From contig JAFVGB010000002.1 of NCBI GenBank assembly GCA_017475185.1, forward strand, positions 62,001-126,000: a stretch of 64,000 nucleotides of DNA, read 5' to 3'. The notes below the pieces were generated by a model. That model had not been told where the DNA came from and ran no database searches. It saw nothing but the letters and a program-made list of their open reading frames with translations. Position 1 is the stretch's first letter; each line of letters opens with the position of its first letter. A program made the translations under genes and the position numbers. The DNA comes from Clostridia bacterium. GTDB lineage: Bacteria; Bacillota_A; Clostridia; TANB77; CAG-508. Below, piece after piece: positions 13,323-22,479 of this stretch.

Positions 13323-13874
13323 ATGTTACATCCATTAAGTAAGGTCCAAAACCTTAAAGATCCTTTGAAGATGTTTGTATCTACATGGATGATTGCTTTT
13401 AAATCTGGATCTCCATTGGCATCATTAGTAAATACAGAAAATCTTGAATTACGTTGTCAAACTTATGGCTTTCCTACAATTACTGGTGATAAAACAGTAG
13501 TTCAATGGGGCGGCTTTGAAAGACGTTATGCTGGTAGACAAACTCGTGCTGGTGACTGGAAAGTTACATTTACTGAAGTTTGGGATTCTAGTATTACAGA
13601 AGCATTTAAAGTTTGGTGTAATATGTATCATAACTATAAAAATGGTACTATTTCATTACTTGAAGCATATACAGCAGATGTTAATATCAATTTAGTAAAT
13701 CCTGATGTTTATGATCCAAAACCAGAAGGATTAGAAAGATATGATATTCGTTTGTTTGATGTTTTCCCAACATCAGTAAGTTTCCCAGATATTCAAGCAA
13801 GTAGTTCTGATCCAATTACATTAACTGTTGATCTGTCATATAACTACTTCTTACTTGGTGACGAAAACGATTAA
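13323..13874 (+). CDS. Tail tube protein (gp19-like fold)
   Basis: The 183-residue protein resembles myovirus tail tube subunits. It has an N-terminal stretch with LELRCQTYGFPTI, then the strand-rich core WKVTFTEVWDSSITEAFKVW and an end with SSSDPITLTVDLSYNY. It shares this order with the proteins at 50112-50801 and, more loosely, 49377-50099. It is transcribed alone between a GTTCTA motif and a strong terminator, which fits a highly expressed subunit. I consider it the best candidate for the major tube protein. Confidence 0.72.
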   Translation: MLHPLSKVQNLKDPLKMFVSTWMIAFKSGSPLASLVNTENLELRCQTYGFPTITGDKTVVQWGGFERRYAGRQTRAGDWKVTFTEVWDSSITEAFKVWCNMYHNYKNGTISLLEAYTADVNINLVNPDVYDPKPEGLERYDIRLFDVFPTSVSFPDIQASSSDPITLTVDLSYNYFLLGDEND

Positions 13875-13896
13875 TTTATTAGTTTTTTATTAGTTA

Positions 13897-13934
13897 AAAA
13901 GCACTTAGATTTGTACTTTCTAGGTGCTTTTATT
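13897..13934 (+). terminator. Rho-independent terminator
   Basis: AAAAGCACTTAGA pairs over 13 positions (two G-U) with TCTAGGTGCTTTT around a 9-nt loop, followed by ATTTAT. It ends the tail-tube-like gene. Confidence 0.8.
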
Positions 13935-13967
13935 TATGTAGTATTAAATGGTTTATTTTAATAACTT

Positions 13968-13978
13968 TTAGTTCTATA
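13968..13978 (+). promoter_or_regulatory. GTTCTA-type promoter motif
   Basis: TTAGTTCTATA, followed by TATATTATAAAA, lies about 45 nt upstream of the prohead protease start at 14022. Confidence 0.52.
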
Positions 13979-14021
13979 CAGTATATTATAAAAATAATTA
14001 AAATGAAGAGGATACATTTTC

Positions 14022-16598
14022 ATGGCTAGAAGTAAAAAAGATACACGGCAATGGTTAGTAGAATCTGCCGAATTTGTTGCTGATGTAAGAGTTCCTACTG
14101 ATCTTAAAGAATCTGTACAATTGGAACGTGGTAAATATGATACTTTAATTGTACGCAATATTCCAGTTACAATTTTAAATCGTAAAAACTTAAATGGTAG
14201 AATTTATTCTACAGCTGTATTAAGACAAGCAATTAATGAAGCTCGTCATGCTTTAGAAACAAGACAATTACTTTCTGCCGGTAATGAACATCCAGAAGGT
14301 TCATTTGTTCCTCCAACAGAAGCTTCTCATGTTTTAATAGATGCTTATATTAAAAAGAATATTGAAATAGAAGTTGAAGGTCAAAAAGGTCGTTATGATG
14401 TTCTTTTTGAAGATTGGCTTGTATTAAATACACAAAATGGTAAAAATTTAAGAGCATTATTTGAAGGCGAATGTTCTATTGGTACTTCTATCCGTGGCTT
14501 AGGTGATATGCAAGGTGATCAAGTTGCTAATTATCAATTAGTTGGTACTGATTGCGTTGGTAATCCTTCATCCGCAACATATACTCGTATGCCCGTATCT
14601 GAAAGTGTAATGCTTGAATACAAGGATTCTAAAGATTTAAAAGAAGGTTTTGTTGTTAGTTCCTCTTCTACTAATGTTTTACGTGATTATGAACAAGCTG
14701 CTATTTTACAAAGTAAATTAGATAATATCGGTTATGGTACAGTTGTTAAAACTTCTACAAAAGTTGATTCAGAAACAGATCCAAAAACTGGTGCAGAAAC
14801 ATCATTAGTAACTTTTGAAACAGAAACAGAAGATGAAGTTGCTTCTTTAGATCAAGCTTTAATGATGGCTAAAAATACATTGTTAAATGGTGAAATTGAT
14901 ATTGATTCTGTAACAATCGAGCACGTTAAAGAAGAAGAGCCTAAAGAATCTGTTATGACTGATAAGCCAGTAATTAATGAAGAGGGAATTATGGAAAGCA
15001 CTAAAGGTAAAAAATATCGTATAAAGAAAAACCTTAAAGAAGCTGAAGATAAAAAAGATGATGAAAAAGAAGGTAGAAAATTTGTATTAAAAACTCCTTC
15101 TGGATATGTAGCAATGGATGGTAATTCATTAGTATTTACTCAAGATCCAAAAGATGCTCTTCATTTTATAGAAGGTAAAGAAGAATCTGGTTTAGTTCAT
15201 TTAAGTGGTGTTAAAAAGATTCTCGATGCAATGGGTATTTTAGATGTACAGAATTATTATCGTAAAGAAGTAACTGATATTAGTGCTCCGAATTCAAATG
15301 AAGCTCCTGCTCAAGATACTAATATACAAGAAGGTTTGTTAGGTGGAGTAGTTGGAGGTACTGCTGGAGCTGCTTTAGGCGCAGCTGTTGGCGCTGGTCC
15401 ACTCGGTGCTTTAGGAGGTGCTGCTTCTGGATATAGCTCAGGTACAAATATTCAAGATGATTTATCTGATAAAGAAGAAAGTATTAATGAAGCTAATGGT
15501 AGTAATACAAAATTCACAGCTACAATTGAAATTCAAAATGATAATGGTAGTGTAGAAAAAGATAATATTCCAGTTTCCGGTGTTGAATTATCTTCAGTAT
15601 TAAATGAAGTTAGTAATCATTGGTTACAAAAATCTCAAAATACTACAGGTGAAGTTAAATTATATGTAACCGATACAGAAACAGGAGCACAATATATTTA
15701 TAATCCTGAAACAAACTCCTTAGATCCTGTTCAAACAAAAACAGAAGCATCTATTACAGGAAATGATCCTATTGAGCAAAATGAAAATGAATTAACTGTA
15801 AATGTTGATAAAGATACTCCAGTTACTAAAAAATTTGATACTGTAGGACAAGCAAGTGTTGCTAAAGCAGGATTAGAAAATGGTACAATTGATGGAAATG
15901 TAATGTTACCAGAATCTGCTAAAATACCATTTAATGAATTTTTAAAACATTGTCATACTTGTGGTGGTGATTGGTCTGGCATGTTATTAAGTGGAATTAA
16001 AGAAGTTAATCCAGCGTATTTCGATAAAATACCGGATAATCAAGAAATTGATCTAGCTCAAGCTTTAAAGATGGTAGACGAAGCAGGTGTTGATGTAAGT
16101 AAATATTATAAAAAACCAGTTAATGAAGCTGTACCTGTATTAACCGGTCTTGGTAAAGCAATAGATGGTGTAGGTTATGGTATTTCTGGATTAGGTTTAG
16201 CTGCTAATGGTGTTGGTCATGTAATTAATAGTACAGGAAAATTTATTGGTTCAGGCATTGATAAAGCTACAAGTTGGATGAAAAAAGATAAGAAAGATAA
16301 AAAAGAAGCAGATGAAACAAATACAATTAAACCTGGTTACTATTTAATTGTTGATGAATATAATGATTGGGCTGGACCATTTGAATCAGAAGAAGAATTA
16401 ATTAAGTTCTTTGGTGAAGATTTAGTAAAAAGAGGTCATATAGAATATGTTTCTGCAGAAGATTTAGAAGGTACTTCAACTAATACATTAGAAACATCTA
16501 CAGAAAAAGAAAGTGCAATGAATGAAGTTTTATATACTTATGAACCAGATGCATCTGATCAAGAAGTAAGTAAACCTTTGAATGATAGTAAAAATTAG
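14022..16598 (+). CDS. Prohead maturation protease (gp21-like) with long C-terminal extension
   Basis: Residues 1-200 resemble the T4 gp21 prohead protease: NRKNLNGRIY at about 53-62, the His motif AGNEHPEGS (H90) and the Ser motif GTSIRGLG (S156). This enzyme cleaves scaffold and capsid proteins during head maturation. T4 gp21 is about 212 residues. Here another 650 residues follow, with two glycine-rich hydrophobic stretches (around 439-475, GGVVGGTAGAALGAAVGAG, and around 705-740). The extension is acidic otherwise and may act as scaffold or as cleaved internal protein. GAAGAGGATAC precedes the ATG. Confidence 0.85.
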   Translation: MARSKKDTRQWLVESAEFVADVRVPTDLKESVQLERGKYDTLIVRNIPVTILNRKNLNGRIYSTAVLRQAINEARHALETRQLLSAGNEHPEGSFVPPTEASHVLIDAYIKKNIEIEVEGQKGRYDVLFEDWLVLNTQNGKNLRALFEGECSIGTSIRGLGDMQGDQVANYQLVGTDCVGNPSSATYTRMPVSESVMLEYKDSKDLKEGFVVSSSSTNVLRDYEQAAILQSKLDNIGYGTVVKTSTKVDSETDPKTGAETSLVTFETETEDEVASLDQALMMAKNTLLNGEIDIDSVTIEHVKEEEPKESVMTDKPVINEEGIMESTKGKKYRIKKNLKEAEDKKDDEKEGRKFVLKTPSGYVAMDGNSLVFTQDPKDALHFIEGKEESGLVHLSGVKKILDAMGILDVQNYYRKEVTDISAPNSNEAPAQDTNIQEGLLGGVVGGTAGAALGAAVGAGPLGALGGAASGYSSGTNIQDDLSDKEESINEANGSNTKFTATIEIQNDNGSVEKDNIPVSGVELSSVLNEVSNHWLQKSQNTTGEVKLYVTDTETGAQYIYNPETNSLDPVQTKTEASITGNDPIEQNENELTVNVDKDTPVTKKFDTVGQASVAKAGLENGTIDGNVMLPESAKIPFNEFLKHCHTCGGDWSGMLLSGIKEVNPAYFDKIPDNQEIDLAQALKMVDEAGVDVSKYYKKPVNEAVPVLTGLGKAIDGVGYGISGLGLAANGVGHVINSTGKFIGSGIDKATSWMKKDKKDKKEADETNTIKPGYYLIVDEYNDWAGPFESEEELIKFFGEDLVKRGHIEYVSAEDLEGTSTNTLETSTEKESAMNEVLYTYEPDASDQEVSKPLNDSKN

Positions 16599-16620
16599 GT
16601 AATTATACTTAATTATTTAC

Positions 16621-16632
16621 TGTTCTAATTTA
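16621..16632 (+). promoter_or_regulatory. GTTCTA-type promoter motif
   Basis: TGTTCTAATTTA, preceded by TTTAC and followed by TAGTAAAC, lies about 55 nt upstream of the scaffold-like gene at 16684. Confidence 0.48.
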
Positions 16633-16683
16633 TAGTAAACTAATTTTAATTAAAATTTGTCTAGAATATAAGGAATTAATGTA

Positions 16684-17406
16684 ATGACGAAAGAAGAAAT
16701 GTTAAAACGTTTACAGGAAAGTAATGCTGTAGATGTTAAAAAAGCAGAAGATACTTTGCAAAATATTGAAACTAAAGAAGTTGATGATGCAAAAGTAGCT
16801 CAAGGTATTACTGGATTAGATTCAGAACTTCCTACACAAAAAGCTGTAGAAAAAGAAGTTGCTAAAGATGAAGGTCCGGTTGTTCCAGCTGATAAAGATG
16901 GTGTTTCTAAAGATGGTGGCAATGACGATCGTATGGAACCAGGTAAAGTTGAAGCTGAACGTAAAAAAGAAGATAACGGTATGAAAGATGTTATCAATGT
17001 TTCTAGTCGTAAAGTTGAAGAAAGCAATGAAATTAGCAATGAATTGTTAGAACAACTTGAAGAAGCTACATTACGTGAAGCTGAATATAAAGCTAAAATT
17101 GATAAAATCATTGCTTTATGTGAACAAGCTTTGGATGATCAAAAAGAAGCTTTGGTTAAAGAACATGCTGCTGATATGAAGAAAGTTTTCGAAGCTGTTA
17201 TCAGTGAAGGTGAAAAATTAGAAGAAAGCTTAATTGCTGATGCTAATAAAAATAAAAAAATGTATACTAAAGCTAAAAAATTATATGAAAGTTCAATGAA
17301 ACTCAATAAAGCTTTAGTTGAAGCTGTTAAAAAAGCTCAACCAGAAAAACAAATGACAAGATATAGTACACCAGGTTGGAAAGCTGTTGCGTCATTACGT
17401 AAATAA
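16684..17406 (+). CDS. Prohead core scaffold-like protein (gp22-like)
   Basis: The 240-residue product is highly charged, rich in Glu, Lys and Ala, with a coiled-coil region at about 115-215 and a disordered acidic segment at about 35-100. This composition and its position directly after the maturation protease match the T4 gp21-gp22 order, where gp22 forms the prohead core and is then degraded. Primary sequence alone does not prove homology. Confidence 0.65.
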   Translation: MTKEEMLKRLQESNAVDVKKAEDTLQNIETKEVDDAKVAQGITGLDSELPTQKAVEKEVAKDEGPVVPADKDGVSKDGGNDDRMEPGKVEAERKKEDNGMKDVINVSSRKVEESNEISNELLEQLEEATLREAEYKAKIDKIIALCEQALDDQKEALVKEHAADMKKVFEAVISEGEKLEESLIADANKNKKMYTKAKKLYESSMKLNKALVEAVKKAQPEKQMTRYSTPGWKAVASLRK

Positions 17407-17429
17407 TTAAGATTTAATATCTTTTAGAA

Positions 17430-17462
17430 GGGTTGAGGTTATTAAATCTCAGCCCTTTTTTG
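17430..17462 (+). terminator. Rho-independent terminator
   Basis: GGGTTGAG (17430-17437) pairs with CTCAGCCC (17448-17455) and is followed by TTTTTT. It ends the protease/scaffold transcript just before the endolysin gene. Confidence 0.85.
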
Positions 17463-17472
17463 GTTAAATAAA

Positions 17473-18165
17473 ATGAATATATTAGATTTTTTTAAAAATT
17501 TATTTAAAAAAGAAAAACCTAAAGAAAAAGAGGAAGAAAAAATGTTATTAACAATTGATCAGTTATATAATATAAATAATAATTTAAATAAAGCTGATTG
17601 TGAATATTATATCAATGCTTTAAATAGAGTATTACCTTTATATGGTATCAATACTCCATTACGACTTGCTCATTTTTTAGCTCAAGTTTTACATGAAAGT
17701 GGTCATTTAAAATATAAAAGTGAAAACTTAAATTATTCTGCACAGGCATTATTGAAAGTATTTCCAAAATATTTTAAAACTACTGCAGATGCTAATGCTT
17801 ATGCTAGACAGCCAGTAAAAATTGCAAATCGTGTATATGCAAATAGAATGGGTAATGGTAATGAAGCTTCTGGAGAAGGATGGAAATATAGAGGTCGTGG
17901 ATTATTACAAATAACAGGACGTTCAAATTATGAACAATGTGGTAAATATATTAATAGTGATTTGATGCATTATCCTGATTCAATATTAGGTGATCCAGAT
18001 TTAAATGTAAAAGTTGCTTGTTGGTATTGGACTACTCGAAATTTAAATCAATTTGCAGACAATGATGATATTGTAACTATTACAAAAAAAATCAATGGTG
18101 GCTTAAATGGATTACAAGATCGAACAACTGTTTTACAAAAAGCAAAATTGATATTAAATTGTTAA
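17473..18165 (+). CDS. GH19-family endolysin
   Basis: The enzyme hydrolyses peptidoglycan glycan strands to release progeny. Glycoside hydrolase family 19 motifs are complete: AQVLHESGHL with catalytic Glu75, MGNGNEASGEGWKYRGRG with the second acid Glu131, and LLQITGRSNY. The first 23 residues (MNILDFFKNLFKKEKPKEKE) are amphipathic and then highly charged. An internal ATG at 17542 has a better Shine-Dalgarno (GAGGAAG), so the mature enzyme may start there; I keep the longer frame. There is no signal peptide, so release probably needs a holin, which I could not identify. Confidence 0.92.
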   Translation: MNILDFFKNLFKKEKPKEKEEEKMLLTIDQLYNINNNLNKADCEYYINALNRVLPLYGINTPLRLAHFLAQVLHESGHLKYKSENLNYSAQALLKVFPKYFKTTADANAYARQPVKIANRVYANRMGNGNEASGEGWKYRGRGLLQITGRSNYEQCGKYINSDLMHYPDSILGDPDLNVKVACWYWTTRNLNQFADNDDIVTITKKINGGLNGLQDRTTVLQKAKLILNC

Positions 18166-18256
18166 AAACTAGAAAAATAATTTCAAATTATTTAAATTTT
18201 AGTATATTCTAATATATAGAAAAGTTATTTATAAATTACGAGAATAAATATAGTAG

Positions 18257-18727
18257 ATGATTTCTTTGACAGATGAACAATTAAATAATATTTTTGATCA
18301 GCAATGGTATATAAATACGTCAAATGCTATAGCTTTGGCTATAGGTAGTTTTACAAAACAAAATATTTTATTTGATCAGCAAGTTTTGGCTCAAGATATT
18401 ATAGATTATAATGTTGATAGACAATTGAAAGAAAAAGTATTTAATCATTTAATTGAGAATTTGCCAAAAGAATTAAATTGGGAAAATAAATCTATAACAG
18501 AGGCATTTGTAGAATTTAAAGATATTATAGATAGTTGTGATTTATGCCCAAAATTTAAAAAGTATTCAGTCAAAGTAAAAATATCAGATTCTGGTATTAT
18601 GAAAAATGAATTTCTATTATGGAAAGAATTAGTTAATACAGAATACCCACGTTTAAATTTAACAACTATTCCATATAAAACAAATAAAAATAAATATAAA
18701 TTAATTATACATTTAGCGAAAGATTAG
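18257..18727 (+). CDS. Hypothetical protein, 156 aa
   Basis: It is not recognised. It is a soluble, mixed protein with a CxxC pair in the middle (DSCDLCPKF) and a basic, strand-like C-terminus (NKYKLIIHLAK). It is followed after 3 nt by the next gene. Similar pairs occur among late phage genes, but no function can be given. Confidence 0.6.
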   Translation: MISLTDEQLNNIFDQQWYINTSNAIALAIGSFTKQNILFDQQVLAQDIIDYNVDRQLKEKVFNHLIENLPKELNWENKSITEAFVEFKDIIDSCDLCPKFKKYSVKVKISDSGIMKNEFLLWKELVNTEYPRLNLTTIPYKTNKNKYKLIIHLAKD

Positions 18728-18730
18728 ATT

Positions 18731-19669
18731 ATGCAAAGTTTAATAGAATGGCAACCGTTTAATACAGAAAACAAAGCTTCCGTTACATTTAATCAATTTA
18801 TAGATATTGTTAAGCAATTAGATAATAACACTTCTCCAGATTTGTGGTTAAAATGGAAAAATTATGCACATCAAGTTGTAATTGAAACTCCAAATTACTT
18901 TTACAAGATATATCAAGATTTATTTTCTAGTGGTGAATTCTTTGCTCAAATTAGAGAGGCCATGGGAAAAGTATATAGAGAACAATACGGATTAGTTTGG
19001 AATACCAAGCATATAATAAAAGATGGATTTGTTTATACGATAGAACAAAGAGAAAAATTACAAGTTTGTAATCCAGATATAATTTCATATGATGATTTAT
19101 TTTTAGGATGGGCAAAAACTTTAAAATTAATTGAAAAAGAATTAGCCTTTCCAGAAATAGCTGAACAATTAAAAGATAAAATACAAAATTTAGCTAATAT
19201 AAAATTAGTTAGACTTTGTGTAAATAAATTTATTGACTATGGTATAACAAAAGATAACAATATTATTTTACTAGATGATGCCGATTGGTTTATTGCTTTA
19301 ATCGATAAAGATGGTGATTGGATGTCATCAAAATTTAATGCTTATGAAATATTAACATTACTCGGCGAAAAATTATTTGCTCCACAAGAATATCATGAAA
19401 TGAAATCTAGAATAGAAAGCGTGGGTCAGCAAATAGATAAATGGATGATTTTTTCTAAAGAAAAAGATAATACTAAAGAAAATATAAATAATTTATTAGA
19501 TAAGCATGAACAAATGCTTACTGATAATATTAAAATGTTAGCTACTGAGAAAAGCTTACCAAATAATAAAAAATTATATTATGATGATAGGCAACTTTAT
19601 GCGATAACCCATAATCAATCACCGATTAAATCTCTATCACAAAGACAACAAGCATCTGAATCTATATAA
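18731..19669 (+). CDS. Hypothetical protein, 312 aa
   Basis: It is unrecognised. The protein is rich in Trp, Lys and Ile and predicted mainly helical, ending in a polar region with Gln-rich SLSQRQQASES. Its last 55 bases run into the 3' end of the convergent radical SAM gene, an overlap of coding regions on opposite strands. No terminator separates them. Confidence 0.6.
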   Translation: MQSLIEWQPFNTENKASVTFNQFIDIVKQLDNNTSPDLWLKWKNYAHQVVIETPNYFYKIYQDLFSSGEFFAQIREAMGKVYREQYGLVWNTKHIIKDGFVYTIEQREKLQVCNPDIISYDDLFLGWAKTLKLIEKELAFPEIAEQLKDKIQNLANIKLVRLCVNKFIDYGITKDNNIILLDDADWFIALIDKDGDWMSSKFNAYEILTLLGEKLFAPQEYHEMKSRIESVGQQIDKWMIFSKEKDNTKENINNLLDKHEQMLTDNIKMLATEKSLPNNKKLYYDDRQLYAITHNQSPIKSLSQRQQASESI

Positions 19670-20655
19670 GCAGCATAATTTAATAAATGTCCGCATTCTT
19701 CATTAATTTGATTTAATCCATTATCGCCTTCGGTTACTTCTACTAAATTACTTTTATTTCGATGATTAAGCTGCATTCTGTGTCCTTCTTCTTCATCATT
19801 CATATTTCGATATAAATCATCTGCTCTATATATAATATTAAATAAATGATCATATAACGAAGGACAATCCTGCTTAAATTTAATTAAAAATTGTAAAAAA
19901 GTTTCACGTTTTGGAAAAAATCCAGGTAATGTTTTTTCCATTATTTCTTTTGCTCTTTTTCTTCCTTCTTTACTCCAAGGTGAAACTCCCTCTAAATCTA
20001 TATGTGTAGATCCAGGAGAAGGTTGTTTAAAAAAGATCGATGAATGATAAGTATCCATATATTCTTTAAAAGAAAACTTATCTTCTAAGTATTTTGTTAT
20101 CAAATCTTGTGTTAAAATCATACAAGTATTAAATTTAATACCAGGATACCTATTATATAAATTTTTCATAGTATAATCCCAAGTATCTAACATTTTTTGT
20201 GTATGAAATCTACCAATAGTATCATAAGATGTAACTATCCAGACTTGCTCCATTAATTCTGGTTTACCTGCTTTTAGATATTCATTATTCATAATATCAA
20301 GTGATTCATATAAATCTTTTTGATCACCTATAGTTAATGTACAAAGTAACCAAAATTCTTTTATTTGACCTGAAACTTGTAATTCTGCAGTTTTTTTCAT
20401 TAATCTTAAAAATTTTTCTTTTAATTCTGGTGTTTCTAATTGCCCTTGAAAAAATTCACCACCTAAATAGCTTAAAGTATTATATGGAGCAATTTTTTCT
20501 TCATCACTTATAAAATTATATGCATCTTCAACTGCTTTTATTTTCAAATTAACAGGAGTAAACTTATTATTTTCACCTAAATAACAAAACTTACATTTAT
20601 TATTGCAGCATTCCCACAATTCAAACTGTAAACATTTTTTTTCATGTATATCCAT
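19615..20655 (-). CDS. Radical SAM enzyme, third of three paralogues
   Basis: The 346-residue protein has the radical SAM cluster-binding CX3CX2C motif (C17, C21, C24 in ECCNNKCKFC) and the SAM-binding GGE motif at 65-67 (SYLGGEFF). Its C-terminus carries CGH at 321-323, DSD at 332-334 and CCLCD at 336-340, a pattern shared with the two upstream paralogues and likely to bind a second metal centre. Radical SAM enzymes generate a deoxyadenosyl radical to modify peptides, RNA or small molecules. It starts two bases after the preceding gene, which supplies the Shine-Dalgarno TTAGGAGA. Substrate is unknown; the adjacent Ser/Cys-tailed proteins are candidates. Confidence 0.9.
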   Translation of the reverse strand: MDIHEKKCLQFELWECCNNKCKFCYLGENNKFTPVNLKIKAVEDAYNFISDEEKIAPYNTLSYLGGEFFQGQLETPELKEKFLRLMKKTAELQVSGQIKEFWLLCTLTIGDQKDLYESLDIMNNEYLKAGKPELMEQVWIVTSYDTIGRFHTQKMLDTWDYTMKNLYNRYPGIKFNTCMILTQDLITKYLEDKFSFKEYMDTYHSSIFFKQPSPGSTHIDLEGVSPWSKEGRKRAKEIMEKTLPGFFPKRETFLQFLIKFKQDCPSLYDHLFNIIYRADDLYRNMNDEEEGHRMQLNHRNKSNLVEVTEGDNGLNQINEECGHLLNYAAYIDSDACCLCDRDLIGD

Positions 20656-20656
20656 T

Positions 20657-21580
20657 TTATTCTCCTAATATCTGTAAATCACAAAGCATACATTCATCAG
20701 AATCTGAATAACATCTATACAATATACTATGTCCACATTCTGAAATTTCTTCTTTTCCATCTGAAAGTATAGGTTGTTGATCTACTGGACCTTTTTTGTC
20801 TCTGTAACCTGTATATTTATATAAAGCTGATACATTGGTTGAACTATACATATTTCTATATATTTCTGGAAATTCTTTTTTTAAATAAACACAAAAATTA
20901 ATAAAATCTTCACGCTTAAAAAAGAAATCATCTAATTTATAACCAGAATTTATTTCATGAGGATACAAAAAACAAAAGCCACAGCCTTTAATATCTTCTT
21001 CTAAAAATTTATGTAAATTAAATTTACCTGACATAATATCATCGATCATATATTGAGTTAAAATCATTTGAACCCCTGTTCGATAATTATATTTTTTTGT
21101 AAATTCTTGAATATTTTTAAGTGCTAAAGCTCGTTTTTCGTCCGTAGGATAACGATATTTAATATCATAAGAAAAGTTTATATCTAATTTAGAAGTATCG
21201 CCTGTACGCTCAATAATACGATCTACAACACGATATAGAAAAGCTGGATCATACATACCATTCGTAACAGTAGAATATCTGCATCTTGGTGATTTACTTA
21301 CTAACAATACTTTATCAATAATGTCATCAATAAGATCCATAAACTTTTCTTGAATATCAGTATCTGTTGTAAAATAAATTTCACCACCTAATAATGAAAT
21401 TCCATCTGCAAATTTATCTTTCCAATCAATGTAATTAAGATTATCTTGAATATTTTGTAATTCTTTTAAAATTCTTTCTTTACTCCAAACATCTCTGTTC
21501 TTTCTTAGACAGAATTTACAGTTATTATTACAATTTGGCCAAGTAGCATATTGAACCATATAATGACCGTTTAACTTCAT
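20657..21580 (-). CDS. Radical SAM enzyme, second of three paralogues
   Basis: The 307-residue paralogue has the cluster motif at exactly the same positions (C17, C21, C24, CNNNCKFC) and GGE at 65-67 (SLLGGEIY). The C-terminal motif reads CGH (282-284), YSDSD (291-295) and CMLCD (297-301). Its ATG overlaps the stop of the upstream paralogue as TAATG, and GGAG of that gene's last codons serves as ribosome site. All three therefore appear to be made together. The central third has diverged from its neighbours, which suggests different substrates or sites. Confidence 0.9.
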   Translation of the reverse strand: MKLNGHYMVQYATWPNCNNNCKFCLRKNRDVWSKERILKELQNIQDNLNYIDWKDKFADGISLLGGEIYFTTDTDIQEKFMDLIDDIIDKVLLVSKSPRCRYSTVTNGMYDPAFLYRVVDRIIERTGDTSKLDINFSYDIKYRYPTDEKRALALKNIQEFTKKYNYRTGVQMILTQYMIDDIMSGKFNLHKFLEEDIKGCGFCFLYPHEINSGYKLDDFFFKREDFINFCVYLKKEFPEIYRNMYSSTNVSALYKYTGYRDKKGPVDQQPILSDGKEEISECGHSILYRCYSDSDECMLCDLQILGE

Positions 21581-22455
21581 TAATTATCTCCAAACAATAC
21601 TTCTTTTAATTCTTTACAATCACAAATAAAACAACTATCAGAATCTGAATAACAATTTTTAAAGTTTTCTGAATGTCCACATTTGCTTTTATCTGCTGTT
21701 ACATTTATTAATTTACCATTTTTATATTGATGCAGATTAAATTCTTGTCCTAATAAATAATTATTTATATATTTTAATAAATAATCAGAATCCTGTTGTT
21801 TAAGATGTAGTAATGTATTAAATACCTTTTCTTTTGTAGGTGCTTCAACTACTGTTCCATATTTTATATAAGGTATAGTATTAACATCTACATTATATTT
21901 AGTTTTATATTCTTTTATATTGAACTGATCATTTAATATAGCATCACAAAAAGAATCAGTTAAAATAATATTACAAATTATATATAAGTCAGGATATTTA
22001 GATCTTATATATTTTAAATTTTTATAAAATAAATTTTTTGATGTTTTATTTGCAAATCTACCAAAATCATCAGCAGATGTTGTAAAATGAATTCTATTAA
22101 TTAAATTTGCAGTATTGAATAATTCTAAAACAGGTATTAATAAAGAATTTAAATCATAAAGGATATTAGTATTGATATAACATTTATCAATTTCATTTTT
22201 TAACATTTTATCAATGATATGAAGAAATAAACCATACAAATCAAGTTTAACTTGTGTATTTGTTTCGGAAAAAATTTCTCCACCGATAATTAAAATATGA
22301 AAATTTTGTAAATCTTTAATATAATCTATAGTTAAAGCTATAGCTTCTAATTGTTCATCAATAGTGGATTGTTTATCTTTTCGTTGCCAACAGAATTTAC
22401 AATTATTATTGCAATTATTCCATAAAAGGAATTCGTGCATTGGTAAAACTGTCAT
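21580..22455 (-). CDS. Radical SAM enzyme, first of three paralogues
   Basis: The 291-residue protein has CNNNCKFC (C15, C19, C22), GGE at 58-60 (LIIGGEIF) and the C-terminal CGH (259-261), YSDSD (269-273) and CFICD (275-279). AAGGAAGGATTT gives a strong ribosome site. It follows the Ser/Cys-tailed protein at 22480-23739 by only 24 nt, linking substrate-like and enzyme-like genes in one transcript. Length is short for SPASM-type enzymes, so the C-terminal motif is probably a compact metal-binding end and not a full SPASM domain. Confidence 0.9.
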   Translation of the reverse strand: MTVLPMHEFLLWNNCNNNCKFCWQRKDKQSTIDEQLEAIALTIDYIKDLQNFHILIIGGEIFSETNTQVKLDLYGLFLHIIDKMLKNEIDKCYINTNILYDLNSLLIPVLELFNTANLINRIHFTTSADDFGRFANKTSKNLFYKNLKYIRSKYPDLYIICNIILTDSFCDAILNDQFNIKEYKTKYNVDVNTIPYIKYGTVVEAPTKEKVFNTLLHLKQQDSDYLLKYINNYLLGQEFNLHQYKNGKLINVTADKSKCGHSENFKNCYSDSDSCFICDCKELKEVLFGDN

Positions 22456-22479
22456 AAATCCTTCCTTTCTTTAATATCT

